DNA of 64,000 nt from an uncultured Flavobacteriaceae bacterium (GTDB lineage Bacteria; Bacteroidota; Bacteroidia; Flavobacteriales; Flavobacteriaceae). Under the pieces are notes generated by a model. It did not search any database. It was given only the letters and a program-made list of their open reading frames with translations, and was not told the DNA's origin. Each line of letters starts with the position of its first letter. Position 1 is the first letter of the stretch. Where the stretch lies: NCBI GenBank assembly GCA_905181615.1, contig CAJIYH010000006.1:289001-353000 (forward strand), in the 5' to 3' direction. This document shows, one piece after another, positions 10,181-18,176 of this stretch. The translations under genes were made by a program, and so were the position numbers.

Positions 10181-11083
10181 TTGCTCAATATTGCCTTTCA
10201 CCCGAAATATCAATTATCACTTCCAGATAAGCATCGTTTCCCGATGGAGAAATATGACTTACTTCCAAAGCAATTAATGTATGATGGAACCTGTATTCAA
10301 GAAGATTTTTTTATTCCTAAACCGATAGACCTATCAATAATTGAACGTGTTCATGAACCTGAATACATCAAAAAACTACGTACTCTAACTCTTAATAAAT
10401 CGGAAGCTCGAAAAATTGGTTTCCCTCTATCTAAAGAACTTGTCGAAAGAGAAATTATTATCACCGGAGGTACAATTCAAGGCTCAATGAAAGCGTTTGA
10501 AACAGGCATAGCAATGAATATTGCTGGCGGAACTCATCATGCGTTCAAAGGTCACGGAGAGGCATTTTGCCTATTAAATGATCAAGCTATTGCCGCGCAG
10601 TATTTATTAGATAAAAAACTAGTAGATCGGATTTTAATTGTCGACCTAGATGTCCATCAAGGAAACGGGACTGCAGAAATTTTTCAATCCAATCCAAATG
10701 TTTTTACTTTTTCAATGCATGGTCAAAAAAACTATCCTTTTCACAAAGAACAAAGTGATTTAGACATAGCTCTTGAAGACGACTGTAATGATGCGGATTT
10801 TCTCCGTATCCTAAAAAAAGTTTTACCCGATTTAATAGCGAAAACAAGACCAGACTTTATATTCTATCTCTGCGGAGTAGATGTATTGAAAACAGATAAG
10901 TTAGGAAGATTAGGGCTCACAGTAGCCGGTTGTAAACAACGAGATGTTTTTGTGCTAGAACTTTGTAAAAAGAATAACATTCCCGTTCAATGCAGTATGG
11001 GCGGTGGTTATTCTAAAGAAATCAAAGTAATTGTTGATGCTCATGCAAATACATTTCGGGCTGCTAAACACATATTTGATTAG
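10181..11083 (+). CDS. Histone deacetylase-superfamily hydrolase
   Basis: This 300-residue protein belongs to the arginase/deacetylase fold family, zinc-dependent amide hydrolases that in bacteria act on acetylated polyamines or similar small amides. Key motifs are the His-His pair in NIAGGTHHAFKGHGEAFC (near residues 115-130) and the metal ligands in IVDLDVHQGNGT (near 155), followed by FSMHGQKNYPF. The start is TTG at 10181, because family members begin similarly (NIAFHPKY...HRFPMEKY) and the next in-frame ATG would remove that part. It follows metG by eight bases and is probably cotranscribed. The true substrate cannot be told from sequence. Its stop overlaps the convergent CBS gene by four bases. 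Confidence 0.88.
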   Translation: MLNIAFHPKYQLSLPDKHRFPMEKYDLLPKQLMYDGTCIQEDFFIPKPIDLSIIERVHEPEYIKKLRTLTLNKSEARKIGFPLSKELVEREIIITGGTIQGSMKAFETGIAMNIAGGTHHAFKGHGEAFCLLNDQAIAAQYLLDKKLVDRILIVDLDVHQGNGTAEIFQSNPNVFTFSMHGQKNYPFHKEQSDLDIALEDDCNDADFLRILKKVLPDLIAKTRPDFIFYLCGVDVLKTDKLGRLGLTVAGCKQRDVFVLELCKKNNIPVQCSMGGGYSKEIKVIVDAHANTFRAAKHIFD

Positions 11084-11544
11084 CGCCAACTCTGACTTTT
11101 TAAATTAATTGCTGCAATTACAACATCCTTTCGACTTACTTGTCCTACAAGTTTATTGTTTTCTAAAACAGGAAACCTTCTTCTACTAGTATCATGAAAT
11201 TTAGATGCAGCATCAAAAAGCGTCATGGATGCTGGTAAAGTTTCAACTTCTTTTGTCATGAAATGACCAACAGTCTTATCAAGAATAGGCATATTGAAAT
11301 AGCGGCTGTCCGAAATTTCTTTCATACAATCAGCCTCGGAAATTACGCCTATCAGTTTACCTCGATTGTCTACTACTGGACCACCCGAGATTTTATTTTT
11401 TATGAAGGCATTCATAACTTCATGAATGGACTGCTCAATGGTAAAAAGTACCAAATTAGTAGTCATAATGTCTTTAACTAAAACGGTGGGTTGTTTAACC
11501 TTTTTTTTTGGTTCTCGTTCTCCCTGAAAACTTTTTATTGCCAT
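11080..11544 (-). CDS. CBS-domain pair protein
   Basis: This 154-residue protein consists of a short basic leader (to about residue 20) and two CBS domains. The first is VKDIMTTNLVLFTIEQSIHE to about residue 80 with GGPVVDNRGKLIGVISEADC. The second runs from VGHFMTKEVETLPASMTLFD to the end with RRFPVLENNKLVGQVSRKDV. CBS pairs bind adenine nucleotides and act as energy sensors. No catalytic or channel domain is attached, so it presumably works by contacting another protein, which cannot be named here. It has no signal peptide. It is convergent with the deacetylase-family gene and divergent from the SDR-like gene at 11676. Confidence 0.88.
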   Translation of the reverse strand: MAIKSFQGEREPKKKVKQPTVLVKDIMTTNLVLFTIEQSIHEVMNAFIKNKISGGPVVDNRGKLIGVISEADCMKEISDSRYFNMPILDKTVGHFMTKEVETLPASMTLFDAASKFHDTSRRRFPVLENNKLVGQVSRKDVVIAAINLKSQSWR

Positions 11545-11675
11545 AATTGAAGATTTAGATATTCTCTAAGGTATAAAAAATATAATACGAGCTCCATCTA
11601 ATTCAAACTTAAGCAACATAAAACAAAATAGAAACAAATTTAAATGTCTTGAACTTCTTCTTATATTTATGCTAT

Positions 11676-12506
11676 ATGACTAAAAATAAATTGTTTTTAA
11701 AAAACATTGCTATTCTTGGATGTGGCTGGCTTGGGCTCCCTCTTGCCGAATATCTTTTAACTATTGGCCACCAAGTTAAAGGCAGCACTACTTCAGAAGA
11801 TAAATTAAATGTTTTAAAATCAAAAAAAATCATGCCATTTCTGCTCCAGATCTCAGAAGACGGAATTTCAGGTGATTTGACATTTTTTGATTCTGTTGAT
11901 GTTTTAATCATTGCAATACCACCAAAACTAAGATCTAATCCAAATAGAAGATTCAATTTTGTGATTGAGCATTGCAAAGAAGCTTGCTTAAGCTATAAAA
12001 TAAAAGAAGTTATTTTTATTAGCAGCACATCAGTATATGGAAGTAAATCACGTGTGATTACCGAAGAAAGCAGTTTGCTCCCCGAAACAAATGCTGGGAA
12101 ACAATTGGCTTTATGTGAAAGAATACTAACAGAGGAAGATAAGTTCTCAACTACAGTTCTTCGAATGGGTGGACTGATTGGAGGGCAAAGACACCCCATT
12201 TATCAATTAAGCAAAAAAGATTATGTAAATAACCCTAAAGGAAGTATTAATTTAATTCACCTGACGGATTGTATCCTCATAATAAGCAAACTTTTGAATC
12301 ATCCAATAACAAAAAATGTTTATAACTGCGTAACTCCCTACCACCCTTCTAGGAAAAAATACTATACTAAAATGGCATGCATTTTAAATTGCAAAGTACC
12401 ACTATTCAAGACTTTTGATGAAAGTGATCGACAAATTTCTTCTGAAAAAATAGTGCATCATTTGCAATATGATTTTACAGTTAAGAACTTGTTAATATTA
12501 TCTTAA
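11676..12506 (+). CDS. NAD(P)-binding SDR/epimerase-family protein (YeeZ-like)
   Basis: The protein of about 276 residues begins with a Rossmann fold, NIAILGCGWLGLPLAEYLL, whose GxGxxG-type loop binds NAD(P). It has the extended-SDR pattern EVIFISSTSVYG (catalytic Ser/Thr-type strand) and TVLRMGGLIGG. The family contains the poorly characterised E. coli YeeZ-type proteins, often called NAD-dependent epimerase/dehydratase. I chose the ATG at 11676 rather than the TTG 27 bases upstream, because TATATTTA, resembling a -7 element, lies within the upstream stretch and the Rossmann strand begins soon after this ATG. The substrate is unknown. Confidence 0.8.
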   Translation: MTKNKLFLKNIAILGCGWLGLPLAEYLLTIGHQVKGSTTSEDKLNVLKSKKIMPFLLQISEDGISGDLTFFDSVDVLIIAIPPKLRSNPNRRFNFVIEHCKEACLSYKIKEVIFISSTSVYGSKSRVITEESSLLPETNAGKQLALCERILTEEDKFSTTVLRMGGLIGGQRHPIYQLSKKDYVNNPKGSINLIHLTDCILIISKLLNHPITKNVYNCVTPYHPSRKKYYTKMACILNCKVPLFKTFDESDRQISSEKIVHHLQYDFTVKNLLILS

Positions 12507-12558
12507 AGTGACTCCGTAATACTGCAGATGTTTATGGTAAATTTAATAAAAACTTAAA

Positions 12559-13020
12559 ATGCCTCGCAAAAAAGATCTTTTAGAAGCATACCAACTGGCA
12601 TTAAATAAATGTCGTAAGGCTAAATTGTCTTATTTGAAGTCTGCCGACAAACAACATCTTCCAGAATATAAAAGGTTTTTTAATTTACAGGCAACTGTTC
12701 GTAATAGAATTTATAACGATTTGATAACAATGCTAAACGGAACTCAGTTAAGTTTTGGGACTTCATTTCTTGAAAACCATGATAGAGAAGATATCATGAT
12801 TGCAACTTTGCTGAGAGAAAAGAAAAATGCTTTTAGTAAAGCTATTGAATCGGATGGATCTTTAATTGAGCAGCTAATTCAACTTCTTGATGTTGAAGAA
12901 AATCTAGGTGCTCAAGATCAATTAATGCGTTTTATTGACAAATTAAAAAACTCATTAAGCACTAACAGGAATTTTGAGAAAGAAACATTTAGTATAAGTG
13001 AAGAAAAAAAAGTAAGTTAA
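12559..13020 (+). CDS. Small helical protein of unknown function
   Basis: This 153-residue soluble protein, rich in Lys, Glu and Leu, is predicted to be almost entirely helical. Its segments (LLEAYQLALNKCRKAKLSYL; YKRFFNLQATVRNRIYNDLI; LLREKKNAFSKAIES; QDQLMRFIDKLKNSL) could form a four-helix bundle. The layout faintly recalls the DUF2383 ferritin-like proteins, but I do not see clear metal-ligand motifs and would not assign it. The start ATG follows an A-rich leader. Its stop overlaps the convergent lipoprotein gene by four bases. Confidence 0.6.
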   Translation: MPRKKDLLEAYQLALNKCRKAKLSYLKSADKQHLPEYKRFFNLQATVRNRIYNDLITMLNGTQLSFGTSFLENHDREDIMIATLLREKKNAFSKAIESDGSLIEQLIQLLDVEENLGAQDQLMRFIDKLKNSLSTNRNFEKETFSISEEKKVS

Positions 13021-13607
13021 TTCTTTTTTAATTTTATTCGGGGTTTTGGCGATTTTTGGCGTACTTCAAATACATTTTTATTAAAATCATCTTCCGAAAA
13101 ATCGTTATTAACAAGCGCTAAGGCATCTATTCTTTTAATTAAAATGTCATAGGAATCAAATGCATTTTTCAATGCTAAAGAGAGAGCTTCAATGTCTTCT
13201 TCTTGACTATAAAACCTGCAACGCAAAAGGTTCGTTTTAACTACCCTTAACCTACTCTTGACCGCGGGGACTTCATATTTTTCGGGTAAGGTAGACTTGA
13301 TGACTTTATCGCTGGCTATTAAAGTGCTTAATAAATATTCATCTATTGCTAATAGATCCAGTTCATTCAGACCCTCTAAAGAAACTTTAAAAGCTGAAAA
13401 CGAGGAGTCTTTAAATAACGTTGAATCAAGTATTAATTTATTCTCAGGAATGAAAAATAGATGAGCCTTTGAAGGCTTTGATGATAATTTGACAATAGTA
13501 TCCGAAACAATTAACTGATTTTCCAAAGCTTTAGCGGGTTTGGTTTCGCATTCACACAATGAAAACAATAAACCGACTCCAATAACTCTTAAATAAAATA
13601 AATTCAT
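13017..13607 (-). CDS. Putative lipoprotein linked to the carotenoid operon
   Basis: I do not recognise this 196-residue protein. It starts MNLFYLRVIGVGLLFSLCEC, a hydrophobic signal ending in a lipobox-like LFSLC, so it is probably a lipoprotein with Cys18 as the anchored residue. The rest is mixed helical and Lys/Glu/Leu-rich, ending in a basic tail (RQKSPKPRIKLKKN). Its ATG overlaps the stop of cruF by four bases, so it is the last gene of the crtA-crtD-cruF transcript. A link to carotenoid placement in the envelope is guesswork from position only. Confidence 0.62.
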   Translation of the reverse strand: MNLFYLRVIGVGLLFSLCECETKPAKALENQLIVSDTIVKLSSKPSKAHLFFIPENKLILDSTLFKDSSFSAFKVSLEGLNELDLLAIDEYLLSTLIASDKVIKSTLPEKYEVPAVKSRLRVVKTNLLRCRFYSQEEDIEALSLALKNAFDSYDILIKRIDALALVNNDFSEDDFNKNVFEVRQKSPKPRIKLKKN

Positions 13608-14263
13608 AATAAATTTTGAAGGGTATTAATTTTCAACAATAAGATCATAAAGAAAACTAATTGGAGAAGAAACAAATGATGAGCAAACCAATGCTTAATT
13701 TCTACTTTCCAGTAATGATAAAAAAACTGAAGGGGAAATGCGACTAAAGCCCATCCAATATAATTTTGTGTAGGAGCTTCTCCTCCTTCAAATTCCCAAA
13801 AGTCAAGAATCGGTGCCATGGGCTCAATAACAAAATCTAAAAGTAACATTAAACCCAATCCTATTATAATTCTAGGAATCATTTGCTTGTAGATTTGTGA
13901 AGCAATTGCAGCCGAACAAACCGTTACAATTGTCCAATTTGCTCCAATTAACAAGGGTACGCCATAAACCTTCCATCCTAAGCCCTCACCGTACTGATAA
14001 GATCCAAATATATATCCGTAATTAATTCCTAATAACTCTGCGACCATTCCAAGCACAAAAGACAAAAGTGCTATTCTTATAAATCCAGGAGTTTTCCAAC
14101 TAACCAGAATAAGTAAAAATATGCAGAGAAAAAGGTTTAACGGAGTAGCAGCAACAAACCAGCGCGAATTTCCGTAGATTATTCCTATTATTCCACTAAC
14201 ATGAAACAACCAAATAATACCAATGGCTATAAGCTCAAGATTAAGAAGTTGTTTTAATTTCAT
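13604..14263 (-). CDS. cruF: Carotenoid 1,2-hydratase, CruF family, integral membrane
   Basis: CruF-family enzymes add water across the terminal 1,2 double bond of acyclic carotenoid ends, the first step of monocyclic carotenoids such as myxol and saproxanthin. The 219-residue protein has about six or seven hydrophobic segments and the family stretch LLGINYGYIFGSYQYGEGLG, then VPLLIGANWTIVTV and LDFVIEPMAPILDFWEFEGG. The acidic and aromatic residues in these loops are characteristic. It overlaps crtD upstream and the lipoprotein gene downstream by four bases each, so the three are translationally coupled. Annotation pipelines often call it simply carotenoid biosynthesis protein (DUF422). Confidence 0.83.
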   Translation of the reverse strand: MKLKQLLNLELIAIGIIWLFHVSGIIGIIYGNSRWFVAATPLNLFLCIFLLILVSWKTPGFIRIALLSFVLGMVAELLGINYGYIFGSYQYGEGLGWKVYGVPLLIGANWTIVTVCSAAIASQIYKQMIPRIIIGLGLMLLLDFVIEPMAPILDFWEFEGGEAPTQNYIGWALVAFPLQFFYHYWKVEIKHWFAHHLFLLQLVFFMILLLKINTLQNLL

Positions 14264-15735
14264 AGTTTAAGGGTAGGCATTTGATCTGAAACAATTTTTG
14301 CAGACAATAAACAAAGTGGAATCCCTCCTCCAGGATGAACGCTTCCTCCGCAAAAATAAAGATTTTTAATTTGTTGCGAAAAATTTGGATGACGTAAAAA
14401 AGCAGCCATTTTATTATTACTCGAAGAGCCATATAACGCTCCTTGATGTGACTGTGTTTTTTGCTGAATTAAGGGAGGAGTGAGGCAGTCTTCCTCAACA
14501 ATGTAATCTTCTATATCTACTCCAAGTATTCGATTAATCTTTTTTACAAAACTGGCTCTAACAGCATCCCTAATTTGTTCCCAATCTTGACCTTTATCTG
14601 ATGGAGTATTAATCATTACAAACCAGTTTTCACATCCAGAAGGAGCGTCTTGCGTAACATCTTTTGAACTTATATTTATGTATACGGTTGGATCTTGGGT
14701 AACAGTTTGGTCTTCAAAAATCGATTTAAATTCCACTTTATAATCAGCTGTAAAAAAGATATTATGTAAGTCAAGTTCTTCAAAAGTTTTAGAAATTCCT
14801 AAATAAAAAATAATTGCTGAACTTGATCGTTCTTGGTTCAAAATCTTGTTTGGTGCAGGTGTTTTTGGTAATAAATATTTATAGGTTGGGTAAACATCCA
14901 TGTTTGAACAAACAATATTTGAATTATAAAAATCCTTAGCTGTTCTAACACCAATTGTTTTATTCTCTTCTACTAATATTTCTTCTACTTTCTCGTTAAA
15001 GGAAAACTTAACTCCTTGACGCTTAGCTAATTCATATAAAGAGGTAGTAATGGAATCCATTCCTAAATCAGGAACAAAAGTCCCATAATGACCTTCTAGG
15101 TGCTGAACTAAGGTCATGATACCGGGAGTTTGATACGGGTTTGATCCGTTATAAGTAGCAAATCTATCATAAAACTGAACTAAATGTGGTTCCTTAAGTT
15201 GTTCTTGATTTACTTGATGAAGACTTTTACCTATTTCTAAAACTCGAATACTGAGAATTGCTTTTAGGGTATCTAAATTTAAATAAGACTTAATCTGATG
15301 CAAAGAGCTTTTTAAAAAAATAGACTCTGTTAGGTCATACTTTTTTTTTGCTTTTACCCAATATTTCTTTAATACCTCCGGAGCAACTCCTAAAACATTT
15401 TCAACTTCAGATAAGAATTTTTTTGGATTATCATAGGCTTTGAGTCTTGTGCCATCTTCCCAAAAATAATTACATCCAACTTCTTTTTTTTTGTATTCAA
15501 AATGCATCTGAGGATCTTCATCGCAAAGCTCAAAAAGTTCTTCAACAAAGTGAGGCATAGTAAACAACGAAGGTCCAGCATCAAAACGATAAGCTCCTAG
15601 TTTAAATGCACTGAGTTTTCCTCCAGGATAGGCGTTTGATTCAAAAACATGAACATCATATCCCTTTTGAGCTAAGCGAATACTGGTTGCAATTCCTGCA
15701 ATACCAGAACCTACTACAATTACTTTTTCACTCAT
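14260..15735 (-). CDS. crtD: Carotenoid 3,4-desaturase, CrtD type
   Basis: This is an FAD-dependent desaturase of the CrtI/CrtD amine-oxidase-like family. The dinucleotide-binding motif VIVVGSGIAGIATSIRLAQ begins at residue 5 and is followed by the FES-type end and PGGKLSAFKLGAYRFDAGPS. The C-terminal family motif is NLYFCGGSVHPGGGIPLCLL. GPSLFTMPHF differs from the GPSWYWMPDVF of the second desaturase in this window, which fits CrtD rather than CrtI. CrtD acts after 1,2-hydration and introduces the 3,4 double bond. I start at MSEK (15735); an in-frame ATG nine bases upstream is equally possible. It overlaps crtA by eight bases and cruF by four. Confidence 0.85.
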   Translation of the reverse strand: MSEKVIVVGSGIAGIATSIRLAQKGYDVHVFESNAYPGGKLSAFKLGAYRFDAGPSLFTMPHFVEELFELCDEDPQMHFEYKKKEVGCNYFWEDGTRLKAYDNPKKFLSEVENVLGVAPEVLKKYWVKAKKKYDLTESIFLKSSLHQIKSYLNLDTLKAILSIRVLEIGKSLHQVNQEQLKEPHLVQFYDRFATYNGSNPYQTPGIMTLVQHLEGHYGTFVPDLGMDSITTSLYELAKRQGVKFSFNEKVEEILVEENKTIGVRTAKDFYNSNIVCSNMDVYPTYKYLLPKTPAPNKILNQERSSSAIIFYLGISKTFEELDLHNIFFTADYKVEFKSIFEDQTVTQDPTVYINISSKDVTQDAPSGCENWFVMINTPSDKGQDWEQIRDAVRASFVKKINRILGVDIEDYIVEEDCLTPPLIQQKTQSHQGALYGSSSNNKMAAFLRHPNFSQQIKNLYFCGGSVHPGGGIPLCLLSAKIVSDQMPTLKL

Positions 15736-16402
15736 GAGTAACATCGTCTAAAAGTTCAAAACGGGAAAACAAATCTTCTTTATACCATTTCATTTTACGG
15801 GTATCTTTTACAATCTCTGCATGTGCCTTCCCTTTGTAAGCAAAGGTATTCACAGCATCTATACTCTCCCAAATACTTATTGTTGCTTGCTGAATAAAAG
15901 GCCACTCCCCTATGCCCTTATAAAAACGCACTCCCTTTGCCTCTTCAATAGCCTTACTGGCCTTAGGAACTGCTGCCCAAAAAGATAATAATCGGTTCCA
16001 TCGTAAAGTGGCTCGGGTTATAATGGCAACTTCTCCTTTAGGAGTTTCTTGCATGGTTAGATTTGATCCAAAAGGGCTTGCTCCACTCCATTTGCCATGG
16101 CTATGAATTGGACGTAAACTCAAGGTTCGTATTTTATCAGAACGTTTTTTATATTCAAGAAAGAAAGCGCTTGTTTCAAAAAACTGTTTGGCTTTCTCTT
16201 CACTTTCCCATACACCTAAAAAGGCGTAGGTTGAAAAATCAGGAAACAAACTGAATCCGGCTCCCGAACCTGTCCCCATTAATTTAGAGAAATGTAAACC
16301 CTCAATCTCATGAAACTTCAATGGTGCCAGTCCCATTTGTTTAAAAGCCCAAAACTTATTGGTTTCAAAAGTAAATAAAGTAAGGGTTGAAAGATTTTTC
16401 AT
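15728..16402 (-). CDS. crtA: CrtA-related carotenoid 2-hydroxylase/monooxygenase
   Basis: The protein of about 224 residues matches the spheroidene monooxygenase (CrtA) family: FKQMGLAPLKFHEIEGLHFS, KLMGTGSGAGFSLFPDFSTY, the core motif HGKWSGASPFG and the C-terminal WPFIQQATISIWES. A CrtA relative from Flavobacterium P99-3 has been described as a carotenoid 2-hydroxylase in myxol synthesis, and the cruF-crtD context here supports the same role rather than ketolation. I start at the ATG at 16402 (MKNLSTLTLFTF), where family similarity begins; the 16 hydrophobic codons upstream look like read-through. It is the first gene of the operon and divergent from crtI. Confidence 0.82.
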   Translation of the reverse strand: MKNLSTLTLFTFETNKFWAFKQMGLAPLKFHEIEGLHFSKLMGTGSGAGFSLFPDFSTYAFLGVWESEEKAKQFFETSAFFLEYKKRSDKIRTLSLRPIHSHGKWSGASPFGSNLTMQETPKGEVAIITRATLRWNRLLSFWAAVPKASKAIEEAKGVRFYKGIGEWPFIQQATISIWESIDAVNTFAYKGKAHAEIVKDTRKMKWYKEDLFSRFELLDDVTHE

Positions 16403-16521
16403 TATTAGTTTAATCACAATAAAGATAAGAAGAGTATGAGTGATTATCATAAAAAAAGAAAATCATTTGAGTTGAAGGATTTCTTATAATAAAACATGAA
16501 TCTGTTGTCAAAAGATTTTAG

Positions 16522-16529
16522 TAATTTTG
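16522..16529 (+). promoter_or_regulatory. Candidate -7 promoter element before small membrane ORF
   Basis: TAATTTTG is an exact TAnnTTTG match, 19 bases before the ATG of the 29-codon ORF at 16549. A TTG lies 14 bases upstream of it, closer than the usual 19-base spacing. Confidence 0.4.
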
Positions 16530-16548
16530 AGGTATAAAATCTTTACCT

Positions 16549-16638
16549 ATGACTTCTACTTTTGTTGCTAACGTTGTTATTATTACCACTATAATTGTAG
16601 TGATTGGTATTATAAGAGATCTAACGAAAAAACAGTAA
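16549..16638 (+). CDS. Putative 29-residue single-pass membrane peptide
   Basis: The ORF reads MTSTFVANVVIITTIIVVIG followed by IIRDLTKKQ and TAA. It would make one hydrophobic helix (residues 5-22) with a short basic cytosolic tail, the shape of many small bacterial membrane peptides. It has its own candidate -7 element and lies in the space between divergent crtA and crtI. I recognise no family, and expression is not proven. Confidence 0.4.
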   Translation: MTSTFVANVVIITTIIVVIGIIRDLTKKQ

Positions 16639-16724
16639 GCCTTTAAGTTTATTTGAGCTATTTTATCTAAAAAAACATGATTTAATCTCATTTAAAGGGT
16701 AGAATTAGTACACAACTATTTTTT

Positions 16725-18176
16725 ATGAAAAAAAATATCATCATTATTGGGTCTGGTTTTTCTTCAATATCTGCTGCATGTTACCTTGCAAAAGCAGGTA
16801 ATGAAGTTACAATATTAGAGAAAAATAATACTCCTGGAGGTCGTGCTCGTCAATTTAAAAAAGATGGTTTTACCTTTGACATTGGACCCTCTTGGTACTG
16901 GATGCCCGATGTCTTTCAAAAATTCTTTGGTGACTTTGACCGAAAAGTGAGTGACTATTATTCTTTAGAAAAACTGGATCCTGGCTATGAAGTGTATTTT
17001 GATCAAATGGATTCTATAAAAATTGGAGACACTTTAGATAAAATATATGCAGCTTTTGAAACTGAAGAAGCTGGAAGCGCAGTTAAACTCAAAAAATTCA
17101 TAAAAAAAGCGGAAAACAACTACAATATTGCCATTAAAGACCTTGTTTACAGACCTGGAATTTCACCTCTAGAACTAGTAACTCCAGATACCGTTAAAAA
17201 GGTTGGTTACTTTTTAAGTACAATTAAAAAAGAAGTTACCAGGGAATTCAAAAATGCAAGGTTGGCACAAATACTTCAATTTCCAGTACTTTTCTTAGGA
17301 GCTAAACCAAGTAATACTCCCGCCTTCTATAATTTTATGAATTTTGCAGATTTTGGATTGGGCACCTGGCATCCAGATAAAGGGATGTATAGTGTTGTCG
17401 AAGGGATGGTCAAAATGGCAAAAGAACTTGGTGTTCAATTCAATACAAGTCAAACCGTTGAAAAAATCTGTGTAGAAAAAGGAGAAGCTGTTGGAGTTAT
17501 CGCAAATGGGATTCGAATAAAAGCTGATGTTGTGGTAAGTGGAGCTGACTATAACCATTCTGAATCTCTTCTAGATGAGAATGAAAGAGGTTATTCTGAT
17601 GCTTATTGGGACAAAAAAGTATTTGCTCCCTCTTCACTCTTATTCTTCATCGGATTAGACAAGAAGGTGAAAAACGTATCTCATCATACGTTATTTTTTG
17701 ATGTAGACTTTGAAGAACACGCCAAAAGCATATACGATACACCAGAATGGCCTAAAGACCCTTTATTTTACGGGAATTTCCCTTCATTAACTGATAGCTC
17801 TATGGCGCCTGAAGGCAAAGAAGCATGTTTCTTATTAATACCTATCGGTCCTGGAATTAAGGATACTGAAGAAATGAGAACAAAATATTTCAATATTGTA
17901 ATTGATCGTTTAGAGCACCTAACAAAACAATCCATAAGGGATGCTATTTTATTTAAAGAATCTTTTTGTGTAAATGATTTTGTGAGCGAATATAATTCTT
18001 ACAAAGGAAATGCTTACGGAATGGCCAACACGCTTATGCAAACGGCTTTTTTACGTCCAAAATTAAAAAGTAAAAAGGTGAAAAACTTGTTCTTTACTGG
18101 TCAGTTAACGGTTCCTGGACCGGGAGTTCCACCGGCTCTGATTTCGGGGAAGCTTGTAGCCAGCTTGGTCGACTAA
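16725..18176 (+). CDS. crtI: Phytoene desaturase
   Basis: CrtI converts phytoene to lycopene through FAD-dependent desaturations at the membrane. The 483-residue protein has the N-terminal motif IIIGSGFSSISAACYLAKAG, then TPGGRARQFKKDGFTFDIGP and SWYWMPDVF, and ends with the CrtI signature NLFFTGQLTVPGPGVPPALI. All are as expected for the Bacteroidota enzyme. In many flavobacteria crtB (phytoene synthase) follows crtI directly. Here it does not: the next gene is convergent and overlaps the last 83 bases of crtI. crtB, crtY and crtZ must lie elsewhere if the pathway is complete. Confidence 0.93.
   Translation: MKKNIIIIGSGFSSISAACYLAKAGNEVTILEKNNTPGGRARQFKKDGFTFDIGPSWYWMPDVFQKFFGDFDRKVSDYYSLEKLDPGYEVYFDQMDSIKIGDTLDKIYAAFETEEAGSAVKLKKFIKKAENNYNIAIKDLVYRPGISPLELVTPDTVKKVGYFLSTIKKEVTREFKNARLAQILQFPVLFLGAKPSNTPAFYNFMNFADFGLGTWHPDKGMYSVVEGMVKMAKELGVQFNTSQTVEKICVEKGEAVGVIANGIRIKADVVVSGADYNHSESLLDENERGYSDAYWDKKVFAPSSLLFFIGLDKKVKNVSHHTLFFDVDFEEHAKSIYDTPEWPKDPLFYGNFPSLTDSSMAPEGKEACFLLIPIGPGIKDTEEMRTKYFNIVIDRLEHLTKQSIRDAILFKESFCVNDFVSEYNSYKGNAYGMANTLMQTAFLRPKLKSKKVKNLFFTGQLTVPGPGVPPALISGKLVASLVD

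Noticed and set aside
10181-10250. Starting the deacetylase-family gene at the first ATG (10247 region) instead of TTG
   Set aside because: The TTG-initiated stretch NIAFHPKYQLSLPDKHRFPM matches family N-termini.
15728-16450. Sixteen-residue hydrophobic extension of the CrtA-like protein as a membrane anchor
   Set aside because: It lies in the divergent promoter region and family similarity starts at the ATG at 16402.
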